Shown here: positions 1-9,172 of the stretch, one piece after another
Layout of the letters: each line of letters begins with the position of its first letter
Numbering within the stretch: position 1 is the first letter of the stretch
Assembly: GCA_020073495.1 (NCBI GenBank)
Contig: JAIQFD010000002.1
Location: 186,001 to 250,000 of the forward strand
Direction: 5' to 3'
Origin: Terriglobia bacterium
GTDB taxonomy: Bacteria > Acidobacteriota > Terriglobia > Terriglobales > Acidobacteriaceae
Length of the DNA stretch: 64,000 bases
Notes under the pieces: generated by a model
What the model saw: only the letters and a program-made list of their open reading frames with translations
What the model was told of the DNA's origin: nothing
The model's database searches: none
Position numbers and translations under genes: made by a program

Positions 1-1
1 G

Positions 2-586
2 TTGCAGCGCAAGGGACCGTACTCGCGCGTGCCCGTGTACGACGGCACCATCGACAGCATAAAGGGCATCGTGCTGGCGCACGACATCCTCCAGGTCAGT
101 GACAGCGAGGCGCACGTGCAGACGGTCGAGAAGCTCATGCGTCCGGTGGTGTTCGTGCCCGAGACCATGCACGTCAGCGCGTTGATGCGCGATCTCCAGA
201 ACCAGAACATGCACATGGCCATCGTGATCGACGAGTATGGCGGCGTGGCCGGCGTGGTCACCATGGAAGACCTGGTGGAGGAGATCGTGGGCGAGATCCG
301 CGACGAGCACGAGGCCAAATCCGACATCGTGCGCGAGAGCGACACCTCGTACATCGTCCCGGGAAGCATGGACGTGGACCGTCTCGAAGAACTTTTCCAC
401 CTGAAGCCGGACGGCCACGAAGCCACCACCGTGGCCGGCCTGGTCAGCGAGATCATGGGGCGCATCCCGCAGAAGGGGGAAGTCGTCGAGGAAGAAGGGC
501 TGCGCTACGAGGTGCTGGATTCGACTCCGCGGCGGGTCAAGCGCCTCCGCATCAGCGCGGGGCTGCCCCAGCAGGCGAGGGCCTGA
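2..586 (+). CDS. CorC/HlyC-type CBS-domain protein, 3' part
   Basis: This is the C-terminal part of a hemolysin C/CorC-family protein. The gene runs in from before base 1, so the true start is not visible. The visible 194 residues hold most of a CBS pair (with MHMAIVIDEYGGVAGVVTMED around residues 70-90, the hallmark of the second CBS motif) and then the CorC_HlyC transporter-associated domain, with the SYIVPGSMDVDRLEELF stretch near residues 117-133. Family members are implicated in Mg/Co efflux or act as soluble regulatory modules. The stop codon shares one base with the era start (TGATG), which indicates translational coupling. A CorC gene next to era is a common bacterial arrangement. Confidence 0.88.
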   Translation: MQRKGPYSRVPVYDGTIDSIKGIVLAHDILQVSDSEAHVQTVEKLMRPVVFVPETMHVSALMRDLQNQNMHMAIVIDEYGGVAGVVTMEDLVEEIVGEIRDEHEAKSDIVRESDTSYIVPGSMDVDRLEELFHLKPDGHEATTVAGLVSEIMGRIPQKGEVVEEEGLRYEVLDSTPRRVKRLRISAGLPQQARA

Positions 587-1533
587 TGTCCTTCCACTCG
601 GGCTTTGTCTCCATCATCGGACGTCCGAACGCGGGCAAGTCCACGCTGCTGAACGCGCTGGTGGGCGAGAAGGTCGCGATCGTCACCCACAAGCCCCAGA
701 CCACGCGGAATCGCATCCAGGGCTTCGTGAATGTCGAGGCTAAGAAGGGAAGACCGGCGGGGCAGATCATCTTCATCGACACGCCCGGCGTCCACAAGCC
801 GGACACGCCCCTGAACAGAAAGCTGATGCGAGAGGTCCATGACGCGCTCGAGTCCCGCGACCTCATCCTGCTGATCGTGGACGTCACGCAGAGATTCGGC
901 CCCGGCGACCGCTTCACGCTCGATCTGGTAAAGAAGGCCGGCGGCCCGGCGTTTCTCCTGCTCAACAAGATCGACGTGGTGGAGAAGGGAAAGCTGCTGC
1001 CCATCATCGCCGAGTGGAGCAAGCAGCACGACTTCAAGGAGATCATTCCCCTTTCCGCGCTGAAGAAGGACGGGCTCGACCTGCTGGTGGACAAAGTCAT
1101 CGAAAACCTGCCCGAAGGCCCGCGCTATTTCCCCAAGGACCAGATCACCGACCAGCCCGAGCGCTTCCTCGCGGCCGAGATCGTGCGCGAAAAGGTGCTG
1201 TTCGATACCGCGCAGGAAGTTCCCTACGCGGCGACAGTGATCGTGGAACAGTTCGAAGAGGGGCCGAAGCTGACGCGCATCGCCGCCACCATTTATGTGG
1301 AGCGCGATGGGCAGAAGAAGATCATCGTGGGGAGGGGTGGCGAGATGATCAAGCGCATCGGCACCGAGGCTCGCTACGAGATCGAGCGCCTGCTGGGAAC
1401 GAAAGTGTTCCTGGAGTTGTTCGTGAAAGTTCGCCCCGGATGGCGCGAATCGCGGCAGTTCCTGGAAGAGCTCGACTGGCGGAAGCAGCTTGAGAGCCTA
1501 GCAACCCCCGAAGAACCGGAGGCGGGCAGCTAG
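586..1533 (+). CDS. era: GTPase Era
   Basis: Era is an essential GTPase that binds the 3' end of 16S rRNA during 30S subunit maturation. The 315-residue length is normal. G1 is GRPNAGKST (residues 12-20), G3 is DTPGVHKP (from about residue 65) and G4 is NKID (from residue 127). The C-terminal KH domain is marked by GRGGEMIKRIG at about residues 248-258. The start overlaps the upstream CorC stop by one base, so the two are probably co-transcribed. The convergent ntrX gene ends only 6 bp downstream and I see no terminator hairpin between them. Confidence 0.97.
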   Translation: MSFHSGFVSIIGRPNAGKSTLLNALVGEKVAIVTHKPQTTRNRIQGFVNVEAKKGRPAGQIIFIDTPGVHKPDTPLNRKLMREVHDALESRDLILLIVDVTQRFGPGDRFTLDLVKKAGGPAFLLLNKIDVVEKGKLLPIIAEWSKQHDFKEIIPLSALKKDGLDLLVDKVIENLPEGPRYFPKDQITDQPERFLAAEIVREKVLFDTAQEVPYAATVIVEQFEEGPKLTRIAATIYVERDGQKKIIVGRGGEMIKRIGTEARYEIERLLGTKVFLELFVKVRPGWRESRQFLEELDWRKQLESLATPEEPEAGS

Positions 1534-1539
1534 CCACCC

Positions 1540-2892
1540 CTACTCCTTTACTGCAATCCCCAGTGTTTTCATTTTCCTGTAAAGGTGTGACCGCTCCAGC
1601 CCCAGCACCTCCGCCGTCCGGCTGACGTTGCCGTGGTTTTCGTCCAGCTTCTTGAGGATGTAGTCGCGCTCGTATGCCTCCCGCGCCTGGTGCAGGGTCG
1701 AGAACTCCGGACGCGCGCGGCGGCTTCCGTCGCGATAGACCAGCGGCGGCAGGTGCTTGCGTTCCAGCTTCTGCGCCGTGGGATTCATGATCACCATGCG
1801 CTCGATGACGTTGCGCAGCTCGCGTACGTTGCCCGGCCAGGAGTAGCGCATCAGGACTTCGATGGCGTCGTCGTGGATCTCCTTCGGGCGACGGCTGTAA
1901 GTCAACGAAACCTCCTTCAGGAAATGCCGCGCCAAAGCCGGGACGTCTTCCTTGCGCTCGCGCAGTGGCGGCACGAAAAAGGGGATCACGTTCAGCCGGT
2001 AGAAAAGGTCCTCGCGGAAGTTGCCCTTAGAGATCTCCTCTTCCAGGTCCTTGTTGGTCGAGGCAATCACGCGGGCATCCACGCTGGTTGGCTCATCGCT
2101 GCCCACGGGCGTGAACTTCTGCTCGTCGAGCGTGCGCAGCACCTTGGACTGCGTCTTCAAGCTCATGTCGCCGACCTCGTCGAGGAAGAGTGTGCCACCG
2201 TCGGCCTTGAGAAACTTGCCCTCCTTGTCGGTGGCCGCTCCTGGGAATGAACCCTTGCGGTGGCCGAACAGCTCACTTTCGATCAGGTCCTCGGGGATGG
2301 CGGCGCAGTTGACCTCGACGAAGAGGGCCTCCTTGCGAAGGCTCTGCACGTGGATGGCGAGTGCGACCAGCTCCTTCCCGGTGCCGGACTCGCCGTAGAT
2401 GAGCACGCGGCCGTTGGTCGGCGCCATCACCCCGATCTGCTGCCGCAGGGCCTTCATGGGGACGCTGCCGCCCACGATCTCGCCCTTGCTCTGTACCTGC
2501 TTCTTGAGGTCTTTGTTCTCGCTGCGCAGCCGCCGCGCTTCGACCGCGTGCTTGACCAGGATGAGGGTTCGTTCGAGTGAGAGGGGTTTCTCCAGGAAGT
2601 CGTAGGCGCCGAGCTTGGTGGCGCGCACCGCGGTCTCGATGGTGCCGTGCCCGGAGATCATGATGACCTCGGGCGCGTCCTCTGACTCCTTGATCTTCTG
2701 CAGCGCGTCGAGGCCGTCCATGCCGGGCAGCCAGATGTCGAGCAGGACGACTTCGAAGGGACGCTTGTGCAGCGTCTCCAGGCAAGCCTCGGCGCTCTCG
2801 ACGGCCGCGACCTTGTAGCCCTCGTCCTCCAGCACGCCTTTCAGAGACTGCCGGATGCCGGGCTCGTCGTCCACGATGAGAACAGTGTGCAT
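1540..2892 (-). CDS. ntrX: NtrC-family response regulator (NtrX-like)
   Basis: A sigma54-dependent response regulator of 450 residues: receiver domain (phosphoacceptor Asp52 in LLDIWLPGMDG), AAA+ domain with Walker A GESGTGKE near residues 166-173, and a C-terminal Fis-type helix-turn-helix (NVSRTAEVLGLERSHLYRK). It lies 7 bp downstream of the sensor kinase gene, so the pair forms one operon. The loop that normally reads GAFTGA or GSFTGA and touches sigma54 reads GSFPGA here (residues 214-219, codons at 2236-2253). The threonine most important for sigma54 contact is therefore proline, while the PilR paralogue in this window keeps GSFTGA. Sigma54 activation may be impaired, or the protein may work through sigma70 as reported for some NtrX proteins. 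Confidence 0.93.
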   Translation of the reverse strand: MHTVLIVDDEPGIRQSLKGVLEDEGYKVAAVESAEACLETLHKRPFEVVLLDIWLPGMDGLDALQKIKESEDAPEVIMISGHGTIETAVRATKLGAYDFLEKPLSLERTLILVKHAVEARRLRSENKDLKKQVQSKGEIVGGSVPMKALRQQIGVMAPTNGRVLIYGESGTGKELVALAIHVQSLRKEALFVEVNCAAIPEDLIESELFGHRKGSFPGAATDKEGKFLKADGGTLFLDEVGDMSLKTQSKVLRTLDEQKFTPVGSDEPTSVDARVIASTNKDLEEEISKGNFREDLFYRLNVIPFFVPPLRERKEDVPALARHFLKEVSLTYSRRPKEIHDDAIEVLMRYSWPGNVRELRNVIERMVIMNPTAQKLERKHLPPLVYRDGSRRARPEFSTLHQAREAYERDYILKKLDENHGNVSRTAEVLGLERSHLYRKMKTLGIAVKE

Positions 2893-2899
2893 GCGGGTG

Positions 2900-5134
2900 C
2901 TAGTTTACGCGCTCGACGGGAGCATCCTTATCCGCCAGGGGCAACTCGACGATGAACCGAGTGCCCATCGGCGAATTCTCCTCCACCCGGATGGAGCCGT
3001 GATGGTCCTCCACGATGCGGCTGACGATGGCCAGCCCCAGCCCGGTGCCGCGGCGCTTGGTGGAAAAGTACGGCAGGAAAAGCTTCTCTTTCACTTCGCG
3101 GGTGACGCCGTGGCCCGTGTCGGCCACCACGATCTCGACCGCGTCGCGCGAGCTGAGCAGTGAGGTGGAAATGTGGACTTCGCGCACCAGCGATTCCTGG
3201 ACCGCCTCGGCGGCGTTGTCGACCAGGTTGGCGAAGGCGCGCTTCATGGCCTCGGGATCGGCCAGCACCTGCGGCAGTTCGGACGCCAGGTGCATCTCGA
3301 CGTGGATGTTGTCGAGCCTCCCGTTGAACAGGGAGAGCGTCCCCTCGACGATCTCGTTCACGTTAGCGGGATGCGGCTGGGACGCGGGGAAGCGGGCTAG
3401 GGTGGAGAACTCGTCGACCAGCTTGCGCACGGTCTCAACCGCGCCATCGATGGTATCGGTGCAGCCCTGGATCACGGCGATCGAGGCTTCGTCCGGCGCG
3501 CTGCCTCGGTCGAGGTGGCGGCGGATTCGTTCCGCCGACAAGGCGATGGGAGTGAGCGGGTTCTTGATCTCGTGGGCCACGCGGCGCGCCACCTCGCGCC
3601 AGGCCGCCTGCTTCTGCGCCTTGAGCAGCTCGGAGAGGTCCTCGAACACGACCACGTAGCCCTGGCGCTGCCCGCGATGCTGGAGCGAGGCGATGGTGAC
3701 AGCGATACTCAACCGCCCGCGCGGAACCGCGATCTCGAGCTGGCTGGTCGTACTGCCCATGCGATCGGCCTTGCGCATCATGTGGTCGAGATCGGTGGCG
3801 ACATCCTCTGTGAACAGCTCGCGCAGGGTGGAGCCGCTTGCAAAGGTGCGCGCGCCGCCCTGGGGTGAGAAAAGGCGTTGCAGGGCGGCGTTGCTATGCG
3901 TCACGCGCCGGTTGGCGTCGAGCGACAGCACGCCCGTCGGGATGCTCTCTAGGATGGTTTCGATCTGGCTTCGGCGCTGTTCCAGCGCCACGTTCGCATC
4001 CCCAAGTTGCCGGCTCGAGGCCTCGATCTGCGTGCGGCTCGATTCCAGCTCCGCGGCCATCCGGTTGAAGGAAGTGACCAGCGCGCCCAGCTCGTCTGAC
4101 GCCGTCACCTCGACGCGATAGTCGAGCCGCCCGCGTGAGATCTCCTGCATGGCCTCGGCCAGCGCCGCCACCGGGCGGGTGACGAGTTTGGCCAGGAACA
4201 GGGAAAGCCACGTCGCCGCGAAAAGCACCGTCACAGTCAACAGCAACAGCAGCCCCATGTAGGTGCGGCGCACCAGCTTGCGCTCCCGGCTCAGCTCGAA
4301 GTAGGCCCGCTGGTTCTGGTCCATCTGCTGGAGAGTGGTCATGAACTTGTCGGGCAGGGGCAGGGCCACGATCACCCGGCCGTTGGCGCCGACAGCTTCG
4401 GAGCCCACCATGTACGAGCGGCCCGCGATCTCGAGGGGGGCGAGCCTCTTGTCCGGCTGCACGGACAGGATCTTCTCCCGCAGCGCGCCCCAGGGCAGGG
4501 GGGCGTGGTAACTTGCTACCGCGTCGTCCTCGACCAGCGCCAGCGCAAAGCCACCCTGCAGCGAGGGCACACGCCGGCGGAACGTCGCCATCACGTCGTT
4601 GAAATTACCCGTTTGAAAAGCGTGTTCGCTGTCCGGCAGCCGCGCGATCGAGGTAGCCTCAGCCTGCGCGTTCTCGGCCGCGTAACTGGAGAGCAGCCGC
4701 GCGATTTCGCCAGAATCCTCCCGCATCTGCTCCACCGGCCGCGAGAACCACTTGTCGATGGAGCGGTTCATCAACCCATAAGCGAACAGGAACATGAACA
4801 GCACGGGCGTGAATGAGAGCACCAGCGCGCCCGTCACCATGCGCGTGCGGAACTTGGAGCCGACCTTTCCCACCCGCCGCTCCGCCCCGAGCTTTACCAG
4901 GTTGCGGATAAGCACGAAGCTGAGCGCCACCAAGAGCAGGAAGATGACCGCGGAGAGCGCCGTCAGCGTCAGAGTCTGCTCGGAGGTGCTGGGGCGCAGG
5001 AAGGTGAGATTGAACGCGGCCTGCGAAAACACTAGCGCGAACAGCAGTGCGATCCCGATGCCGAGCGCGATAAGGGCCGCCCGCCGGTGCCGCTTGGGTT
5101 CTCGTTCTGGAGATGTGGGGGACACGGACAACAT
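2900..5134 (-). CDS. ntrY: NtrY-like sensor histidine kinase
   Basis: A membrane-bound histidine kinase that should phosphorylate the NtrX-like regulator encoded 7 bp downstream. Order of parts: hydrophobic segments near the N-terminus, an extracytoplasmic sensor loop, another membrane segment around residue 300, HAMP (LVTRPVAALAEAMQEISRGR), a PAS domain (ILESIPTGVLSLDANRRVTH), the HisKA H-box ARRVAHEIKNPLTPIALSA, and an HATPase domain with VADTGHGV and GTGLGLAIV. This is the NtrY layout. The ATG at 5134 sits just after GGAGG with unusually short spacing; a GTG at 5155 is the alternative start. The signal is unknown; NtrY proteins are linked to nitrogen or redox sensing in proteobacteria. Confidence 0.92.
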   Translation of the reverse strand: MLSVSPTSPEREPKRHRRAALIALGIGIALLFALVFSQAAFNLTFLRPSTSEQTLTLTALSAVIFLLLVALSFVLIRNLVKLGAERRVGKVGSKFRTRMVTGALVLSFTPVLFMFLFAYGLMNRSIDKWFSRPVEQMREDSGEIARLLSSYAAENAQAEATSIARLPDSEHAFQTGNFNDVMATFRRRVPSLQGGFALALVEDDAVASYHAPLPWGALREKILSVQPDKRLAPLEIAGRSYMVGSEAVGANGRVIVALPLPDKFMTTLQQMDQNQRAYFELSRERKLVRRTYMGLLLLLTVTVLFAATWLSLFLAKLVTRPVAALAEAMQEISRGRLDYRVEVTASDELGALVTSFNRMAAELESSRTQIEASSRQLGDANVALEQRRSQIETILESIPTGVLSLDANRRVTHSNAALQRLFSPQGGARTFASGSTLRELFTEDVATDLDHMMRKADRMGSTTSQLEIAVPRGRLSIAVTIASLQHRGQRQGYVVVFEDLSELLKAQKQAAWREVARRVAHEIKNPLTPIALSAERIRRHLDRGSAPDEASIAVIQGCTDTIDGAVETVRKLVDEFSTLARFPASQPHPANVNEIVEGTLSLFNGRLDNIHVEMHLASELPQVLADPEAMKRAFANLVDNAAEAVQESLVREVHISTSLLSSRDAVEIVVADTGHGVTREVKEKLFLPYFSTKRRGTGLGLAIVSRIVEDHHGSIRVEENSPMGTRFIVELPLADKDAPVERVN

Positions 5135-5234
5135 GCCTCCGGCGGACCGGTGCACGCACCTGGAGGACGGAGGGCGCGCTCATTATAGTCCGTTCCTCAC
5201 CCGCTTCCGAAGCGGGCGTCCGGAGATGGCCTCC

Positions 5235-6029
5235 CTATTTTATTGTCGTCTTCCGTGGGCCCCCGGGCGGCAGAAACCGCTCGAGGGGACAGCCCTGGCA
5301 GAGCGGGGCCTTTTTCAGACAGTGGTTCTTCGCCACCTGCACCAGCAGAGCATGGTACTCGTCGAAGACTTGGGCTGGCTTCGGGGCTGATTGGATAGAG
5401 AACTTGTCACGCTTCTTCAACGGGAGCGGCGCGCTCGGCTGGAAGCCTGATTCCTGCCATTTCCCGGCTGATTCCTGCCCCAGAGCATTCTCGAATAGTT
5501 CGCGTATCTCCTCGTACTTCTCCTTTCCCGTGAGCACAGCATGGCGCTCGAAGACACGCCGCGTGTAAGCGTCCACGACGAAAACCGGGTGCCCGCCGGC
5601 ATACAGCAGGATGGAGTCGGCCGTCTCCGGGCCCACGCCGTTCAGCTCCAGCAGCTCCTCGCGCAACTTCCGCGTGGGCCGGGAGAACATCCGCGTCAGC
5701 GACCCCCCGTGACGTTTGTCCAGGTAGCCCACGAAATTCTTCAGCCGTCGTGCCTTCTGCCGGAAATATCCCGCTGGCCGGACCGGGCGTTCGAGTTCAG
5801 GCAAAGATGCGCGGCGAATGCCTTTCAGGCTGAGCAGTCCCTCTTGTCGCAGGTTGCGCAGGGCGAGTTCCACGTTGGCCCAGGCCGTGTTCTGCGTCAG
5901 ATACGCCCCGAGGATCACTTCGAAGCGCGTGTGCGCCGGCCACCAATCCTGCGGGCCCCAGTGCTCGATCAGCGTCCGGAAATAGTCACGGATGCTCTGT
6001 CCCCGCTGAGCAGCTGATTTGGTATTCAT
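5235..6029 (-). CDS. Endonuclease III-like DNA glycosylase (MagIII/COG2231 type)
   Basis: A helix-hairpin-helix GPD-superfamily base-excision glycosylase of 264 residues. The HhH motif is ELNGVGPETADSILLYAGG, followed by the catalytic Asp in VDAYTRRVFERH. In endonuclease III the HhH carries a lysine that performs the lyase step; here that position is Glu (GVGPETA), as in monofunctional MagIII-type 3-methyladenine glycosylases. The C-terminal iron-sulfur motif has only three cysteines (CLKKAPLCQGC), and the fourth expected position lacks Cys. The gene lies 100 bp upstream of ntrY on the same strand and may be co-transcribed with it. Substrate assignment is inference. Confidence 0.85.
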   Translation of the reverse strand: MNTKSAAQRGQSIRDYFRTLIEHWGPQDWWPAHTRFEVILGAYLTQNTAWANVELALRNLRQEGLLSLKGIRRASLPELERPVRPAGYFRQKARRLKNFVGYLDKRHGGSLTRMFSRPTRKLREELLELNGVGPETADSILLYAGGHPVFVVDAYTRRVFERHAVLTGKEKYEEIRELFENALGQESAGKWQESGFQPSAPLPLKKRDKFSIQSAPKPAQVFDEYHALLVQVAKNHCLKKAPLCQGCPLERFLPPGGPRKTTIK

Positions 6030-6129
6030 TCGTCAGGGAAACCCATTAGGTACTCAGCCTAGCACCTCTCCTGTTGTTACTCTGCTTGGGGGAGGAGTCT
6101 GGAGTTACCAATCCGGCAACAATTCTGGA

Positions 6130-6158
6130 TTGACAATTTCTGTCACCCAACATACGAT
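6130..6158 (+). promoter_or_regulatory. Sigma70-type promoter of the pil cluster
   Basis: TTGACA (6130-6135), a 17-base spacer and TACGAT (6153-6158) form a near-consensus housekeeping promoter in the 227-bp gap before pilB. It predicts transcription from about 6165 and a leader of roughly 90 nt. It is the strongest promoter-like sequence I found in the window. Confidence 0.7.
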
Positions 6159-6256
6159 TCGCCCACTCATACTTTTTGCTTTTCCCCAGACGATTTCGGG
6201 CGCAGATTGGGCGCGCAGTCCAAATCTAACGGTTGGACCAATAAGGAAACCGGGGT

Positions 6257-7969
6257 ATGTCTCAACGGCTCGGCGATCTTCTAGTCAAAGAGAAGGTCAT
6301 CACTCCTGAGCAACTCGAACAGGCGCTCAAAGTCCAGAAGGATTCCGGCTCCCGCCTGGGATCTGTACTGGTCAAGCTCGGTTTCCTGTCCGACGAGGAT
6401 GTGACCAACTTTCTTTCCCGCCAGTACGGCGTGCCCGCCATTAATCTCTCGTATTTCGAGATCGATCCCTCGGTCGTCAAGCTGATCCCGCAGGAGACGG
6501 CCAAGCGCTACCAGATCTTGCCGCTCAGCCGCGTCGGGGCATCGCTGACCATCGCCATGGTGGATCCCACCAACGTCTTCGCCATGGACGACATCAAGTT
6601 CATGACCGGTTTCAACATCGAGCCGGTGGTGGCGTCAGAAAGCGCCATCATGGAGGGCATAGAGAAAGCCTACGGTTCCACCCAGCAAGAGGACCTTGAC
6701 AAGGTGATGCAATCGGTCTCCGAGTACGACGCCGACGTCGAGCTCCAGGCGGAGGAGGAAGAGGTTGGGCTGTCCGAACTGGAGAAGGCGGCGGACGAGG
6801 CCCCGATTGTCAAACTCGTCAACCTGATCCTGACCGACGCGGTCAAACGCGGCGCCAGCGACATCCACATCGAGCCCTACGAGAAGGAATACCGGGTCCG
6901 CTTCCGCATTGACGGCATGCTGCAGACGATCATGACACCGCCCATCAAGCTGAAGGACGCCATCACCTCGCGCATCAAGATCATGTCCAAGCTCGACATC
7001 AGCGAGAAGCGCCTGCCGCAGGACGGACGCATCATGCTGAAGATGCAGTTGGGCGGCAAGAAGAAGCAGCTCGACTACCGCGTCAGCTGCCTGCCCACGC
7101 TGTGGGGCGAGAAGATCGTCCTCCGATTGCTCGATAAGGAGAACCTGCGCCTCGACATGACCAAGCTCGGATTCGAGCAGGAATCTCTGACCAAGTTCGA
7201 GAAGGCGATTCTGAAGCCCTACGGCATGGTGCTGGTCACCGGCCCCACGGGCTCGGGCAAGACCAATACTCTGTACTCCTCCATCGCGCGCCTGAATACG
7301 CCCGACACCAACATCATGACCGCCGAGGACCCGGTGGAGTTCCAGCTCGCTGGCGTCAACCAGGTGCAGATGAAGGAGCAGATCGGCCTGAACTTCGCGG
7401 CGGCGCTGCGCTCCTTTCTGCGCCAGGACCCGAACATCATCCTGGTGGGCGAGATCCGCGACTTCGAGACGGCGGAAATCGCCATCAAGGCCGCCCTCAC
7501 CGGACACCTGGTGCTTTCCACGCTGCACACCAACGGCGCACCCGAGACCATCAGCCGCCTCATGAACATGGGCATCGAGCCGTTCTTGGTCGCGACCTCG
7601 GTGCACATGATCGTGGCCCAGCGCCTGGTGCGGCGCGTCTGCAAGGATTGCGCCGAGGCGCTCGACCTGCCGCCCCAGACTTTGATCGAAGCGGGCTACA
7701 CACCCGATGAGTCGAAGACGGTCAAACCCAAGAAGGGCAAGGGCTGCGCTACCTGTAACAACACCGGCTACAAGGGCCGCTGCGGATTGTACGAAGCCAT
7801 GGAAGTGGACGACGAGCTGCGGGAACTCATCCTGGTCGGGGCCTCGGCCGTCGAGTTGAAGAGGAAGGCCATCGAGCGCGGCATGATCACGCTGCGCCGG
7901 AGCGGGCTCATCAAGGTCATGAACGGCGAAACCACGCTGGAAGAGGTTGCGCGCGAGACCGTGCACTGA
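6257..7969 (+). CDS. pilB: Type IV pilus extension ATPase PilB
   Basis: The hexameric ATPase that powers pilus extension on the cytoplasmic face of the inner membrane. The 570 residues comprise an N-terminal MshEN/T2SSE-N region (residues 1-150, a region that binds c-di-GMP in some homologues), an Asp/Glu-rich linker (VELQAEEEEVGLSELEKA), a secretion ATPase core with Walker A GPTGSGKT near residue 330 and Walker B ILVGEIRD, and the PilB/GspE zinc site made of CKDC (about residue 461) and CATC (about 496). The start follows AAGGAA. It opens a five-gene plus-strand cluster. Two PilZ proteins, the other typical c-di-GMP input, are encoded at 32 kb. Confidence 0.97.
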   Translation: MSQRLGDLLVKEKVITPEQLEQALKVQKDSGSRLGSVLVKLGFLSDEDVTNFLSRQYGVPAINLSYFEIDPSVVKLIPQETAKRYQILPLSRVGASLTIAMVDPTNVFAMDDIKFMTGFNIEPVVASESAIMEGIEKAYGSTQQEDLDKVMQSVSEYDADVELQAEEEEVGLSELEKAADEAPIVKLVNLILTDAVKRGASDIHIEPYEKEYRVRFRIDGMLQTIMTPPIKLKDAITSRIKIMSKLDISEKRLPQDGRIMLKMQLGGKKKQLDYRVSCLPTLWGEKIVLRLLDKENLRLDMTKLGFEQESLTKFEKAILKPYGMVLVTGPTGSGKTNTLYSSIARLNTPDTNIMTAEDPVEFQLAGVNQVQMKEQIGLNFAAALRSFLRQDPNIILVGEIRDFETAEIAIKAALTGHLVLSTLHTNGAPETISRLMNMGIEPFLVATSVHMIVAQRLVRRVCKDCAEALDLPPQTLIEAGYTPDESKTVKPKKGKGCATCNNTGYKGRCGLYEAMEVDDELRELILVGASAVELKRKAIERGMITLRRSGLIKVMNGETTLEEVARETVH

Positions 7970-7999
7970 TTGTCTTGAGGAAGGGAAGCGACACGACCT

Positions 8000-9109
8000 A
8001 TGGCTGTCACGCTTAGCGATCTGTTGAAGAAGATGTTGGAGATGAGCGGCAGCGATCTCCACTTAACCACCAACTCGCCACCGCAGGTGCGCGTCCACGG
8101 TCACCTGACGCCGCTCGACATGCCGCCGCTGAGCGCCCCGGAGACCAAGCAGCTGGCCTACAGCGTCCTGACCGACGCCCAGAAGCATCGCTTCGAGGAG
8201 AACCTGGAGCTGGACTTCTCCTTCGGACTCAAGGGCCTGGCTCGCTTCCGCGGCAACTGCTTCAACCAGCGCGGCGCCGTGGGCGCGGTATTCCGCGTCA
8301 TCCCCTTCGAGATCAAGTCGTTCCAGCAGCTCGGTCTGCCGCCGGTGGTGGCCAAGCTGTGCGAGAAGCCGCGCGGCCTGGTGTTGGTGACCGGCCCCAC
8401 CGGTTCGGGGAAGTCCACCACGCTGGCGGCCATGATCGACAAGATCAACACCGAGCGCCACGACCACATCATCACCATCGAGGATCCCATCGAGTTCGTC
8501 CACCAGCACAAGAGCTGCCTGGTGAACCAGCGCGAAGTGCACTCCGATACCAAGTCGTTCACCGATGCGCTGCGCGCCGCCCTGCGCGAGGACCCAGACG
8601 TGGTGCTGATCGGCGAGATGCGCGACCTGGAGACCATCGAAGCGGCGTTGCGCATCGCCGAGACCGGCCACCTCACTTTTGGCACCTTGCACACCAATTC
8701 GGCCGCATCCACCATCAACCGTGTGATCGACGTGTTCCCCTCGCACCAGCAGTCGCAGATCCGCGCGCAACTGTCGCTGGTCCTAGAGGGCATCCTCTGC
8801 CAGGCGCTGCTGCAAAAGGTCGGCGGACAAGGCCGGGCCATGGCCATGGAGATCATGGTGCCCAACGCCGCCGTCCGCAACCTGATCCGTGAAGACAAGA
8901 TCCACCAGATCTATTCGGCGATGCAGTCGGGCCAGGACAAGTTCGGCATGCAGACGTTCAACCAGTCGCTGGCGACGTTGTTTTTCCAAAAGCAGATCAC
9001 GATCGAGACGGCAATGCAGCGCTCGTCCATGGCGGACGAATTGCAAGAGATGATCAACCGGGGCGCGGGCCTGACCAAGTCGGCCGGTGCGGCCCAAGTA
9101 CGCAAGTAG
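8000..9109 (+). CDS. pilT: Type IV pilus retraction ATPase PilT
   Basis: The retraction motor that depolymerises the pilus for twitching motility. The length (369 residues) is normal. Walker A is GPTGSGKST near residue 132, Walker B is VVLIGEMRDLETIE, the Asp box is TIEDPIEFVH, and the PilT-specific C-terminal motif reads VRNLIREDKIHQI near residue 292 (AIRNLIRE in most PilT proteins). There is no zinc-binding CxxC pair, which separates it from PilB. It starts 30 bp after pilB and is surely in the same transcript. Confidence 0.97.
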   Translation: MAVTLSDLLKKMLEMSGSDLHLTTNSPPQVRVHGHLTPLDMPPLSAPETKQLAYSVLTDAQKHRFEENLELDFSFGLKGLARFRGNCFNQRGAVGAVFRVIPFEIKSFQQLGLPPVVAKLCEKPRGLVLVTGPTGSGKSTTLAAMIDKINTERHDHIITIEDPIEFVHQHKSCLVNQREVHSDTKSFTDALRAALREDPDVVLIGEMRDLETIEAALRIAETGHLTFGTLHTNSAASTINRVIDVFPSHQQSQIRAQLSLVLEGILCQALLQKVGGQGRAMAMEIMVPNAAVRNLIREDKIHQIYSAMQSGQDKFGMQTFNQSLATLFFQKQITIETAMQRSSMADELQEMINRGAGLTKSAGAAQVRK

Positions 9110-9117
9110 ATGTAGCC

Positions 9118-9133
9118 CCGGGCTTGAGCCCGG
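9118..9133. repeat. GC-rich REP-like palindrome between pilT and pilC
   Basis: CCGGGCTTGAGCCCGG is a perfect palindrome in the 63-bp pilT-pilC gap, able to form a 6-bp stem with a TTGA loop. There is no T-tract after it, so it is unlikely to terminate transcription; it could modulate mRNA processing inside the operon. It resembles the short GC palindromes often scattered in acidobacterial intergenic DNA, but I cannot count copies elsewhere. Confidence 0.5.
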
Positions 9134-9172
9134 AGTTGCGCCGCGTTCGCGCGACGCAAGGGGAGGTCAAAG

